Source: Oasisia sp. SBJ-2009 (lineage: Eukaryota > Annelida > Polychaeta > Sabellida > Siboglinidae). From it: a stretch of 64,000 nt of DNA. Below the pieces are notes generated by a model. That model did no database searches and was not told the origin of the DNA. It was given only the letters and a program-made list of their open reading frames with translations. The position numbers were made by a program, and so were the translations under genes. Of this stretch, positions 55,301 through 64,000 are shown piece by piece (the stretch's first letter is position 1; the number at the start of each line of letters is the position of its first letter). Location of the stretch: positions 4,726,825 to 4,790,824 of the forward strand of contig OZ024856.1 in NCBI GenBank assembly GCA_964017155.1, in the 5' to 3' direction.

Positions 55301-57994
55301 TATTATAATATTACAACTGGTGCCAAATAATGCCTTATAAATTATGTTAATGCTGTGGTGATTGCAGCATTGTCATGCGGCGACTACAAGGCAAGTTAAC
55401 TCCTGTCGCCATGGCTGACCTTGACAACAACTTCAAGGTGACTCATTGCTAGCTTTTTTCTTAGATATTAATGTTCTTCTCATGAAGTTTTCACTGATGG
55501 AATGGTTTAACAGATCATTCAGCATAGGCTTTCTTTTCCTGTTGCACCAAAATACATAAATCCAATGGATGATGTATGGCATCATAGTTATGGAAGAAAT
55601 AACATAATTCAGAGTCAACAATATTTACCTAATTGGTACCCTAAAAGCATACGAATAGATGTGTGATAATGACACTGTGTGACAGCTGGACTAGTGGGTG
55701 AACTTACTAGAGACAACATCCAAACTAGCGTATGAACCGAGTGCAAGAACAACAACTAAACTACAATTGTTGTTGTAGTACATACAACAATTGAACTACT
55801 GGTAATTGTACATACAACAATTGAACTACTGGTAATTGTACATACAACAACTGAACTAGTAGGTACTAAGTTGTGTGTGAGTTTATTGAACATACAACAA
55901 TTGAACTGGTGTGTGAACTGACTACATATAATATTTCAATTAGGGTGTGAACTTATTATATATACAATTGAACTAACGTGAATTGAACGTATGCACAACC
56001 ACTGAACTAATTTGTGAATTGAATGTACACATAGATACAATTTAGCCTGCATGTGAATTGATTGTAAATCAACAGTGGCAAGAACTTCGGACACTCGACT
56101 AAGAGAAACCGGGTTTGAATCCTGTGCTGCCGTGTGAAAAATTTGGCACGTTTTTCACTGTACATTGCTCCAGTTCACTCAGCTATATAAATGAGGACAT
56201 AGGATATTTATGAACAAATAGTCTTCGCACATTAATTGAAGCATGACTGGATGCTTTCCAGAGAAACTCAGATGGTGTTTCATTGAACAGCTCTGCCAGG
56301 AAAGTAAAGTCTAAAGCGCTGTGAGCAATCCTGAGGATTGGCTACTTTGCTATATAAGAACTTACCTTTACCTTTTAGATACAACATCTGAGCTAGCATG
56401 TGGTTTGACTATGTACATAACAACTAAAGTAAAGTGTATCATCTCTTTTAGAGTTTGTCGAAGGCTCTGGTCAACATTGCGTGTGGCCTCAATCACAGCA
56501 AGGAGCTACGTGACTTCTTTCTTGATCTAGTTGAGAAGGTGTGTTCTATATTCATGAAGAATGATCATGTCTTCAAACTCACATGTTCTTTCTAATTGCT
56601 TATGCATGCTTAGAATAAATTCTTATCATATTCAGACTCTTAAATATAACAAACTATTTATATTACATGTGTGTTATAAATGTAACAAACTATTTATGTT
56701 ACATGTAGCTATATTTAACTATACGTCACATGGATTGTAGTGCATGAATAAAGTTATAATATTGTACTAACAGATCCAATTAAATGTGTGGAAGAGAATA
56801 TTAAAAAACTTCATGTTCGTAGTTTGTAAAATGTCCTGTATATTGAGCAAACAAAGTTGGGAAGATGTGGATGTTGAAGATGACGTCACAGATCAGTATT
56901 TATGATATTTGTATTAAAAAATTAATACAGAAGTTACCTTTTTAGGACAGTTTAGTGAAAGGGTGACTTTATAACTGTATTTTATGTGTATGTTTGACAA
57001 CCAATGTCATGTATAGTGACAGTGTGATTGTGGTGTGGTGTGGTTGTGGTGACAGTGTGATTGTGGTGACAGTGTGGTTGTCGTGACAGTATGGTTGTCG
57101 TGACAGTGGTTATGATTGACAGGTGACTGTATAGTTCTAGTGTGGTTGTGGTGACAATGTGGCTGTCATTGACAGGTGATTGAGCCGTGTCGCCAGGCGG
57201 GCTGGTCATCGAGAGAGATCCACACATTCCTGTTTGTCTACAAGGACACGAGCAGCTCACTGGAAGTCTTCTCCAGGTCTGTGTGATGACTGCAGTGAAA
57301 GTCTGCATGTGATGAGTTTGTATCCACAAGTGATGTATTTGTATCTACTCATGATGTGTTTGTAACCATACGTGTTGTGCATGGCAGTGTCTGTATCCTT
57401 TTATCCACAGTGATGTGTCTGTATCCTTGTGGGGAGAGGTGGTCGCGCGGTAGAGCGGCGGACTATCAATCGAGGGGCGGTGGTTCAATCCCACCTACCG
57501 CCGTTTCGAAACTTAGGCAATTTCGTTCACCTCACATTGCCTGTGTCTTTCGGAAGAGACACTAAAAGCCGGTGGTCCCTTCTATCTGGTGTCTATGCCA
57601 GGGGAAGTAAAAGATCCCACACAGGGGGTAACTGTGTAACCTGTAGTGGACTCAGTAATTCTAGAGAAGGACAACTCTGAAAACCAAGCTCGACAATACT
57701 CTAGTCACAAATATGTGGCTAACATAGAGTGATGAGCTAACCATGAGAAGAGAAGATACATGGATGATGTGTTTGTAACTACTTTGTGTCAACAAATGCA
57801 ATAATGTCCTTCTGGTCTTGTGTTTGTATCTGTTATTGTTATATTTGTATCCACAAGTTTTAGTGTTTATATCCAAGAGTGATGTTTGTATTCATGTGTG
57901 ATGTGCTTGCAGACACGGCCTGGCATTGAGAACGGTCTGGGACCGCTACATGAACACAACGGTGAGTTGTCTCATGAAGATCTACCACACATGA
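48203..57994 (+). CDS. FIBP: FGF1 intracellular-binding protein (FIBP), nine exons
   Basis: Exons: 48203-48284, 49528-49726, 52589-52816, 53725-53858, 54519-54627, 55368-55437, 56452-56538, 57176-57276 and 57913-57994. All phases fit and the product is 363 residues, matching the roughly 360 of vertebrate FIBP. It starts [20 protein letters not shown]. Then come [20 protein letters not shown] and FFMLERFL (exon 2), [19 protein letters not shown] and GSLVDNI (exon 3), [19 protein letters not shown] (exon 4), an acidic [14 protein letters not shown] (exon 5), LQGKL (exon 6), [18 protein letters not shown] (exon 7), EPCRQAGW (exon 8), and WDRYMNTT with the end SCLMKIYHT (exon 9). FIBP binds internalised acidic FGF. 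The last donor of the set (exon 3, GTTAAG) is weak. The end was chosen because reading through GTGAGT at 57962 gives a C-terminus like that of other FIBPs. Confidence 0.96.
48285..49359. other. FIBP intron 1, no gene
   Basis: Intron from a GTGCGT donor to the acceptor at 49527. Nothing recognisable before the SINE remnant at 49360. Confidence 0.5.
49360..49475 (+). mobile_element. SINE 3' portion
   Basis: 'agggaagtaaagtgtaaagc', 'ctgatgactggatactgcgc' and 'tatataagaacttgcctttac' match the 3' half of the SINE at 56070-56375. The tRNA-like head is missing. It ends about 50 bases before the FIBP exon 2 acceptor. Confidence 0.75.
49917..51915. mobile_element. 2-kb non-autonomous inverted-repeat element in FIBP intron 2
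   Basis: Terminal inverted repeats: left 'atatatgggtcaggtcgtag' then 'aaaaacgtacaatt'; right, on the complement, 'atatatgggtgaagtcttag' then 'aaaaacgtacaatt'. The inside has no transposase. It carries at least seven copies of 'cacggacgtttg' or close variants in both orientations (50108, 50477, 50830, 50853, 51196, 51359, 51540) and a duplicated segment of about 120 bp (about 50475-50610 and 50850-50980). The superfamily is not identified. Confidence 0.75.
51941..52343. mobile_element. 403-bp hAT-like MITE
   Basis: The left end is CAGTGCTTCATTTTTAAGGC and the right end on the complement CAGTGCTTCATGTTTGAAAA. 'gagtgat'-type words also occur inside both ends. The CAGTGCTTC terminus is characteristic of hAT elements. 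It is flanked by TA tracts on both sides, which hides any 8-bp target duplication. No ORF. Confidence 0.78.
52344..52400. repeat. (TA)n microsatellite
   Basis: TA run then 'taatataatata'. A smaller TA run at 51911-51934 lies on the other side of the MITE. Confidence 0.95.
52878..53724. other. FIBP intron 3, no feature
   Basis: AT-rich intron; a loose series of 'agttaa' and 'gttt(c/t)aact' words at 53030-53420 is the only pattern seen. Confidence 0.4.
54330..54425. repeat. Relic related to the palindrome arms at 59.2-61.7 kb
   Basis: 'ttgtgaagtgctacaaataa' followed by 'ttatggatgtggc' closely resembles 'ttgtgaagcgccacaaacaa' plus 'ttatggatttggc' at about 60797-60835. Confidence 0.6.
54570..54720 (+). 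repeat. Tandem duplication of the FIBP exon 5 end and donor
   Basis: The end of exon 5 with its donor ('gatgaacacaaattgtaag', 54615-54633) is repeated as 'gatgaacacaaatagtaag' at about 54699-54717, 84 bases downstream. The preceding 'gtcttagcggacaagg' matches 'atcttaaggcagac'. The second copy is intronic and has lost GT at the equivalent point through a T-to-A change beside the junction. Confidence 0.75.
55750..56050. repeat. Degenerate 29-bp repeat
   Basis: 'gtacatacaacaattgaact' recurs at 55779, 55808, 55837 and, more diverged, to 56040. FIBP intron 6. Confidence 0.85.
56070..56375 (+). mobile_element. tRNA-derived SINE
   Basis: A head with 'agtggcaagaacttcgg' and a good B box (GGGTTTGAATCC, 56111-56122) is followed by a body and the tail 'aaagcgctgtgagcaatcct', 'gctatataagaacttacc'. 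It is about 300 bp and lies in FIBP intron 6. Its 3' half also occurs at 49360-49475. Confidence 0.8.
57000..57175 (+). repeat. 17-bp repeat leading into the FIBP exon 8 acceptor
   Basis: About nine degenerate copies of 'tgtggttgtggtgacag'. One copy reads 'gattgacag|gtgactg' at about 57113-57128, a near copy of the authentic acceptor 'cattgacag|gtgattg' at 57167-57182. Decoy acceptors stand upstream of the real one. Confidence 0.8.
57290..57912. repeat. Interrupted 'tgatgtgtttgtatccac' repeat in FIBP intron 8
   Basis: A degenerate unit of about 24 bases fills 57300-57430 and resumes at about 57757-57905, running up to the exon 9 acceptor (57912). A SINE splits it. Confidence 0.7.
57431..57730 (+). 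mobile_element. tRNA-derived SINE with conserved central domain
   Basis: The head 'ggtggtcgcgcggtagagcg' carries an A-box-like sequence, and GGTTCAATCCC (57482-57492) is the B box. The body has 'ctttcggaagagacactaaa', 'gccggtggtcccttc' and 'ggggaagtaaaagatccc'. This resembles the widely shared central domains of metazoan SINEs (Nin-DC or Deu type; assignment uncertain). It is inserted inside the intron 8 repeat. Not a functional tRNA gene. Confidence 0.82.
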
Positions 57995-58692
57995 CAATAC
58001 TTAGTTGTCACATGAAGATCTACCACACCTGACAACAGTGAATTGTCACATGAAGATCTACCACACCTGACAACAGTGAATTGTCACATGAAGATCTACC
58101 ACACCTGACAACAGTGAATTGTCACAAGAAGATCTACCACACCTGACAACAGTGAATTGTCACATGAAGATCTACCACACCTGACAACAGTGAATTGTCA
58201 CATGAAGATCTACCACACCTGACAGCAGTAATTTGTCACATGAAGATCTATCACACCTGACAACAGTGAATTGTCACATGAAGATCTACCACATCTGACA
58301 ACAGTGAATTGTCACATGAAGATCTACCACACCTGACAACAGTGAATTGTCACATGAAGATCTACCACACCTGACAACAGTGAATTGTCACATGAAGATC
58401 TACCACACCTGACAACAGTGAATTGTCACATGAAGATCTACCACACCTGACAACAGTGAATTGTCACAAGAAGATCTACCACACCTGAGAACAGTGAATT
58501 GTCACACGAAGATCTACCACACCTGAAAACAGTGAATTGTCACACAAAGATCTACCACACCTGAAAACAGTGAATTGTCACACAAAGATCTACCACACCT
58601 GAAAACAGTGAATTGTCACATGAAGATCTATCACACCTGAGAACAGTGAATTGGCTCATGAAGATCTACCACACCTGAGAACAGTGAATCGT
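57962..58692 (+). repeat. 38-bp minisatellite carrying copies of the FIBP coding end
   Basis: About 19 copies of a 38-base unit with 'gtgaattgtcacatgaagat' and 'ctaccacacctgacaaca'. The first unit is the authentic last 11 codons and stop of FIBP (57962-57994). Each later unit keeps a recognisable coding end and a TGA in the same order. It makes up the start of the FIBP 3' UTR or flank. Confidence 0.95.
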
Positions 58693-59239
58693 ATCCTCAT
58701 ACTAATATTACCATGTATTCAGATGTTTTCTGTACACTTCTAAATTTCATAACGACATAAATTAGATTCAAACTGGACCGCCATAGCAGGAGCTGTCTGA
58801 TGTGCTATGTATACCTAGCGTGAGTGTGACATCACATATTAGCAATGCGCTTCGATGTTCAAAGAATGCTGAATTTGAAGTTTTTCATTTTTTTGTTAAG
58901 CATTTAAATAATATTCAAATGCATATAGCAATCTGCGTTATTAAAATATATCGATGCGTGGATTCCGATGTATTGCATTCTATCGAATGTGGCTCCATCT
59001 TACGGACACTGTTGAAACTATTACTGCAGTTTATTTGTTTAGAAGCCCACTAGGTGGCGAATGTGAATGTTCGCGACAAGCCAGTGACGCTGCCGTATAG
59101 CTTCATTGTTACCACTCGAGGGAACTAAGACAGATGTAGTTAGATTTTTGTTTTGTTTTGTGTACAAGAACTTTACCTTATGAATCAACTCGAAAAAACA
59201 CTAGCGAACAAGAGCCATTTTGTTAAGATAATTATGCTT

Positions 59240-61700
59240 TTACTTTAAAGTGAAAAAAAAGGCAACAGTTTAGTGTTATGCACCTAAAAGAGTTTACACT
59301 AGCTAATCATTTGCATCTACAATCCAATTTTTCACCTTAGTGGTTACCTCAGAAAGTGGTATTAAAGTGGGAAAATCTAGCTAAATCACCGACACCATGA
59401 ACCGGCCCATCTTGGACCTTGCAACCAATCACAACCCAGCAGTTTGGAAAAGTTATACGTCAGAGAGTCGTCTGCTGGTTCAGCTGTCATAACAGAGAGC
59501 CAAGCGGTACGCTAAAAGTTGCCTTACGTCGGTTTACCACTAAATCGCGACAGCAATATGCCACACTGTTCCTCATACGCTTATGGTAACAGTACAGTGA
59601 AAGACAGTATCACTAAGATGTCTTCTTGTTAACCTTTGAATCGAGCAGAACTGAAACAGTGTTTCGGTGGATTCGTTGGGACAGACACAGCGCCGATCCA
59701 AGACGACCCAATTTGATTGACCTAACCATCAAAACGACCACCAACAGCCGCCAAACTTATCCTAACGTATGTTACATACATATACATACACTACGTTATA
59801 AAATAAAATCACTTGCATTCCTCTAACGAAGAAAATCCATAAAACAAACGCGCTGATGTCGACGGCAATTTCGATGACCGCTGGCCGGTACCGTAAAATC
59901 GCTAAAATAAGTTAGCCTTACACAAAATGCCATTAGACGGCACGTTTGTGCGCGCGAATATTGATAAACTTTACTTACTGCATTCGCACGCGCAAAATAG
60001 TTTAATTAATTGTAAATAATATAGTAATAATTAATTATTATCATTACTATGATTTGCAGGAAATTATAAGTTTTATTATAATATAGTATTTTATTTATAT
60101 AGCGTTACATCCATAATTGGTTGTGGCGCTTCACAACATACTGCTATTAAAAATACAATAAGAAGAATACTACCCACAGATAATATTTCAAAATAAATAA
60201 TGAAAATATGTGTGTCTATGTAATTAACTAAGTGACCTATCAGTATTAAAAAGAACCCATACAAATTCCATAACAACAATAGTGGTAAATTAATGTAAAG
60301 GTAATAAATAATTAAGATGGTAAAATAATTACGACGTAACAATAATTTTCATTCAGCACATACACACAGTATCCATAAGAAAATATTATTGAAGCTATAC
60401 ATTTTTCTACTCATGAATTATATTTCCACCACCAGATATGTAATAATAATTATTTTTGGACAAAACACTGTATTAATTATCGGGACAATAAATCACTGAA
60501 ATTTAAGCAGAATATGAATATAATATGGGAAATATATGGTGGTAGAAAAAGAAGGTTTTGGAGCATTCAAAAATAATAATATGTTATTGTTTCGTTATCA
60601 TTGTTAAAAACATCGTTTATATAATATAAGCTTGCATGCTTGCAGTACACGCTGGATGTTTATAGAAATATTCTGAAAATTAACAATGTGACATCATCGA
60701 ACAACACGTAATTTTATGCAAACACATGCATTTTTTAATTTTTTTAATATTACCTGTGGGTAGCATTCTTCTTATTGCATATATTTTAATAACATCATAT
60801 TGTGAAGCGCCACAAACAATTATGGATTTGGCGCTACAAGAAAAAAATATTATAATTATATTATAAGAAAACTTAACATTTTCTGAAGATCTTTGTAATG
60901 ATAATAATTAATTATTACTTGATTAATTAAACTATTTCGCGCGTGCGAATGCAGTAAATAAAGTTTATAAATATTCGCGCGCACCACCGCGCCGCCTAAC
61001 GTTATTTTGTGTAAATCTAACTTTTATAGCGATGTTACGGTAACCGAAGAGCCTGAGTGGCCGTCGGGATCTGCGATCGAGTTACTTTTGTGAATTTTCT
61101 TCGTTGTGATTTTATAACATAGTGTATGTATATGTATGTAAGACAAGTGATGAGAAGTTTGGCGGCTGCTGGCGGTCGTTTTCATGGTTAGGTCGGACAG
61201 TACATGTCATTGTTGACACCAGTCGATGCCGTGTCTGCCTCTGGACTGGTTGTTTCTCTTCTCGTCATTTCAGTTTCCCTTGGGTTTTCACCACCACGCA
61301 CATCTGGTCTGTCTGACAACACAAGCTTTGACTTTGTGGCTGAAATCTATATCCAGCCACTTCTGAATCCGTGCTATTTCCGTAAGACAAAGAATCAGAA
61401 AATCCATGTTATTATTTACGCTCTTTTGTGAGCGCAAAGTCACAGCGCCACCCGACGGAGTTGCCAAGAAGTAGTACGACAACCACTGGCCTATCAGTGG
61501 CGGCGAGTCTCATACGTCACTGTTTTTCTAAAATGGCGTTTTCCATAGACTGTCTATAGATATATGTTCTACAATTTTTTTCTGCTAAACCGCTGACGTT
61601 AAAAATGTGATTGAGGTTGGAAATTGTTAGTTTTTCTTAGCTCTATTAGGCCCATATCACCAAACCGTTGCCTTTGATTTCCCTTTAAAGTTGGTGGGGT
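59240..61700. repeat. 2.4-kb imperfect palindrome (long inverted repeat)
   Basis: Two arms of about 1.2 kb face each other about a centre near 60470. Matching pairs include 'ctttactttaaag' with 'aaaggcaac' (59245) against its complement at about 61672-61690; 'cgcgcgaatattgataaact' (59951) against 'agtttataaatattcgcgcg' (60962); and 'gttgtggcgcttcacaa' (60118) against 'ttgtgaagcgccacaa' (60797). The arms are diverged, more so at the outer ends. Both ends flank CpG-richer sequence. No gene recognised. Foldback transposon or old inverted duplication. Confidence 0.75.
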
Positions 61701-61978
61701 TATCCATCAATGTTTGGCATTTGCCTTGTACTTTGGCAGTCGTAAGTCTTACCGAAGGCTTAAGTGGCTAGTTGTAACAAAAACAACCTATTTCAAGATT
61801 GCGAGTGGGCTTCCTAATAGATCGGACCTTTTTCATGCCTATTATATATGTGTGGTATAATGAGGTGTCCTAAAGTGTTACAACGTACCTCGCAAGTTGT
61901 ACCACCCGACGGGGTAAATTGTAACAAACGTGTTTAGCATTGGTGCTAATTGTAATACTACACAATTTGGTACAATTT

Positions 61979-61979
<1 letters not shown>

Positions 61980-62057
<78 letters not shown>
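61980..62057. repeat. (AT)n microsatellite
   Basis: About 37 uninterrupted AT dinucleotides. Confidence 0.98.
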
Positions 62058-62059
<2 letters not shown>

Positions 62060-62392
62060 AGTAGCTTGTTACCATTGCATACAAGCATATACTTTAGTAG
62101 ATTTTTCATTTCTTTTAAATCACCTTTTAAATACTGCATTTGACAAAACCGTTTTAATTACCAAAACACGCAATAATAAAACCATTTCAATTAAAATGAC
62201 CTGCAGATATTAACTTCTAACTGCTCAAACAGACATTCGCATATGTAAAACGTGATCTGATTTTACAGTCATTGTGAATATACAAAATATGTAGACATGC
62301 CATCGAATTTTACTACACGCTGTGCAATTCGTACGGGTGATACAAATAGGATAAACACCCAAACAGTTTTTTTGTCAGGAGTTTAAATGCCC

Positions 62393-62394
<2 letters not shown>

Positions 62395-62455
<61 letters not shown>
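62395..62455. repeat. (CA)n microsatellite
   Basis: About 29 uninterrupted CA dinucleotides. Confidence 0.98.
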
Positions 62456-62456
<1 letters not shown>

Positions 62457-62749
62457 AAAATGAAAGCCCACATGTCATTCCCAAAACGTCGTGTCGTAGA
62501 ATTACCAAGCGTGAACTCATTGGCAAATAAGTGAGCAGTTATCGAAATATCTTAATATAACAATAGTGGCACATCTACCTCATTTATTTACAAAATGACC
62601 TCGTCACGTAATTTTTGAAAGCTTATTCTCTCCTCGTCAAACAGAGGTACGGTGTGTGACTGTTACCTGCTCTGTTAACGGCGAGAGATTAGTATAATTC
62701 TACTCCAGTTCTTGCACATTCCCGTGTCACCTGTCTGTGGCAGTTGGCA

Positions 62750-63125
62750 CGGTATCCTTTGTTCCCTTGACTCTGGGACTTCTCCTGTTACCTGATCTTC
62801 AGAGGAAGTTGGTGCATCATATGTATTGTTGGTCTATGTCTTCTTTCGGTGCCTCAGAAGTGATGCCATCTGGTCAAGGAGCCTTTCAATCGATTAACAT
62901 ATTAAGTGTTGTGGTTATTTCAATTTCTATAGATATGTTTGTATAAATATTTAATCAAATTTCTGCTACCGGTATGTCATATTGTTTTTGCCGGTAGATT
63001 TATGTTGCTGATTTCTTTGAAGTGTTCTTCCCATCTCGATCTTTGTTCTGCTTCTTTGTTTGTGAGTTTTTCTTCCTTGTCTTTACAGGTCTTGATGAAT
63101 TGCTTCGTTTTAGGGTAATGTACGT
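62750..63125 (-). pseudogene. Decayed LINE reverse transcriptase fragment
   Basis: On the minus strand TKQFIKTCKDKEEKLTNKE, then RSRWEEHFKEI, then after several stops PDGITSEA and KEDIDQQY. This is the order 'RW.EHF.E' followed by 'PDGI..E.LK' found between endonuclease and reverse transcriptase of RTE-like LINEs. Frameshifts and stops show it is dead. Confidence 0.7.
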
Positions 63126-64000
63126 AGGACAACGTACGCAGTATTCAGCAAAACGCTGGAGTAGGGCCTCGTTAGCACAGATAAAAAGACCGACTTAGAG
63201 ACAATTATCGAGTGTGTCGGATGTCCTTCCTGTGGTGATGCCGACTTAGACACCTGTCCAGTGGTGCCGATTATCCGGCTTTACGCCCTACACACCCCGG
63301 TCTATCCCTGCCGATGGATAGGTGGGAATCGCGCGGGGCGCAAAAGCCATATTTCACAGCAGATGAAAGATACTCAATTGCAATAGGGATTGTCGCAACT
63401 GATCCCGCGCTCTCGCTATCTTGATCTCGTCTGCATACAAGCCGACGACTGCGTTGTTCGCTAATAATCTAATCCTCAAACTTCTCATTGCGCTAATTAA
63501 GTAAGAAAGCAAATAACCGCAGCTTACGCGACCGTTAGGGATGCCGCTTGCCCGAGAACCATTCGCGAAGAAAAAGTGAATTAGGCACGTCGCTAATGGA
63601 CCCCGCGCGTAGGAATTCAGCGGGCTTCAAAGGCGCCCCTCGGCTTAGCCGCTCGCGTGTTTAATGTGTATTTATCGTGCGTATTGACTGCCTTTAAAGT
63701 CTTAAGTTAATATTTTATATCGACACAGTGGAGACAGGAGAAAGCAGGCGTTAAATAAAATGACGTAACGTACTCAGGAATGCTACAGCGCCGCTTGAGT
63801 GCCAAGCCAACGATTCGTTCGCCAGTGATTCGGATCACGTCACGGTTCTCCCGCTAATGTCTAACACAACTTCGCTTGCAAGTGCTCGAGTGCTTAGCGA
63901 GTCTATCTCAAATGGTCGCTCGTCGTCGGGCCGGTCCAATCAGTTCAAAACACTCACCTCGAAAACACTACGATAATGGTTTGAAACTATACTTCAAAAC
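63126..64000. other. Right edge, CpG-richer, no gene recognised
   Basis: More GC- and CpG-rich than the rest. No long ORF, rRNA or tRNA was recognised. Could be a promoter-proximal region of a gene beyond the window. Confidence 0.35.

Noticed and set aside
57431..57505. Functional tRNA gene
   Set aside because: A and B boxes are present but the stem pairings are poor and a SINE body follows directly; it is a tRNA-derived SINE head. The same applies at 56070.
57962..57967. GTGAGT as the donor of FIBP exon 9
   Set aside because: Reading through gives a C-terminus and total length matching FIBP proteins, and no alternative last exon was found downstream.
63540..64000. rRNA or other structural RNA at the CpG-rich right edge
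   Set aside because: No recognisable conserved rRNA or snRNA segment was found; words such as 'aattcagcggg' were too short to support it.

Overview
This is a window of an animal nuclear genome, not of a prokaryote. It is AT-rich and holds multi-exon genes with GT-AG introns, CR1-like and other LINEs, a Ty3/gypsy LTR retrotransposon, tRNA-derived SINEs, small inverted-repeat elements, long microsatellites and many minisatellites. Three genes could be assembled exon by exon and named: FAM50A/XAP5 (minus, 6456-11057), NOXRED1 (plus, 14369-23070) and FIBP (plus, 48203-57994). A fourth gene (minus, 36139-43177) encodes a four-pass membrane protein that I do not recognise. The last exon of a fifth gene lies at 860-981. 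Gene and repeat content fit a marine invertebrate, perhaps a lophotrochozoan such as a mollusc, but the species cannot be fixed from the sequence.

Layout. 1-981: minisatellite running into the terminal exon of an unidentified plus-strand gene. 2.6-6.4 kb: intergenic, with a 30-bp triplet repeat and two short inverted-repeat elements. 6.4-11.1 kb: FAM50A in five coding exons. 11.1-14.3 kb: intergenic, with a 600-bp foldback element and a LINE fragment. 14.4-23.1 kb: NOXRED1 in five exons, with a nearly complete CR1-like LINE in intron 1. 23.2-26.9 kb: microsatellites and degenerate tandem repeats. 27.0-31.8 kb: an LTR-bounded Ty3/gypsy provirus on the minus strand. 31.8-33.0 kb: an (AG)n tract and a CpG-dense 13/15-bp satellite. 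34.8-36.0 kb: LINE fragments and (TA)n. 36.1-43.2 kb: the membrane-protein gene, with four tandem-repeat blocks in its introns. 44.4-47.5 kb: a second LINE on the minus strand. 48.2-58.0 kb: FIBP in nine exons, with transposons in its introns. 58-58.7 kb: minisatellite. 59.2-61.7 kb: long imperfect palindrome. 62.7-63.1 kb: decayed LINE. The last kilobase shows no recognised gene.

The main observation is that tandem repeats here repeatedly start on exon-intron junctions. Copies of real splice acceptors (FAM50A exon 2, membrane-gene exon 2), real splice donors (NOXRED1 exon 4, membrane-gene exon 4, FIBP exon 5) and a coding end with its stop codon (FIBP exon 9) have been multiplied from 2 to about 20 times. 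Other arrays lie within a few tens of bases of a splice site. The result is rows of decoy splice signals beside the authentic ones in at least four unrelated genes. Nothing in the sequence suggests that these genes act in one pathway. FAM50A is a nuclear spliceosome-associated protein, FIBP an intracellular FGF1-binding protein, and NOXRED1 a predicted NADP-binding oxidoreductase.
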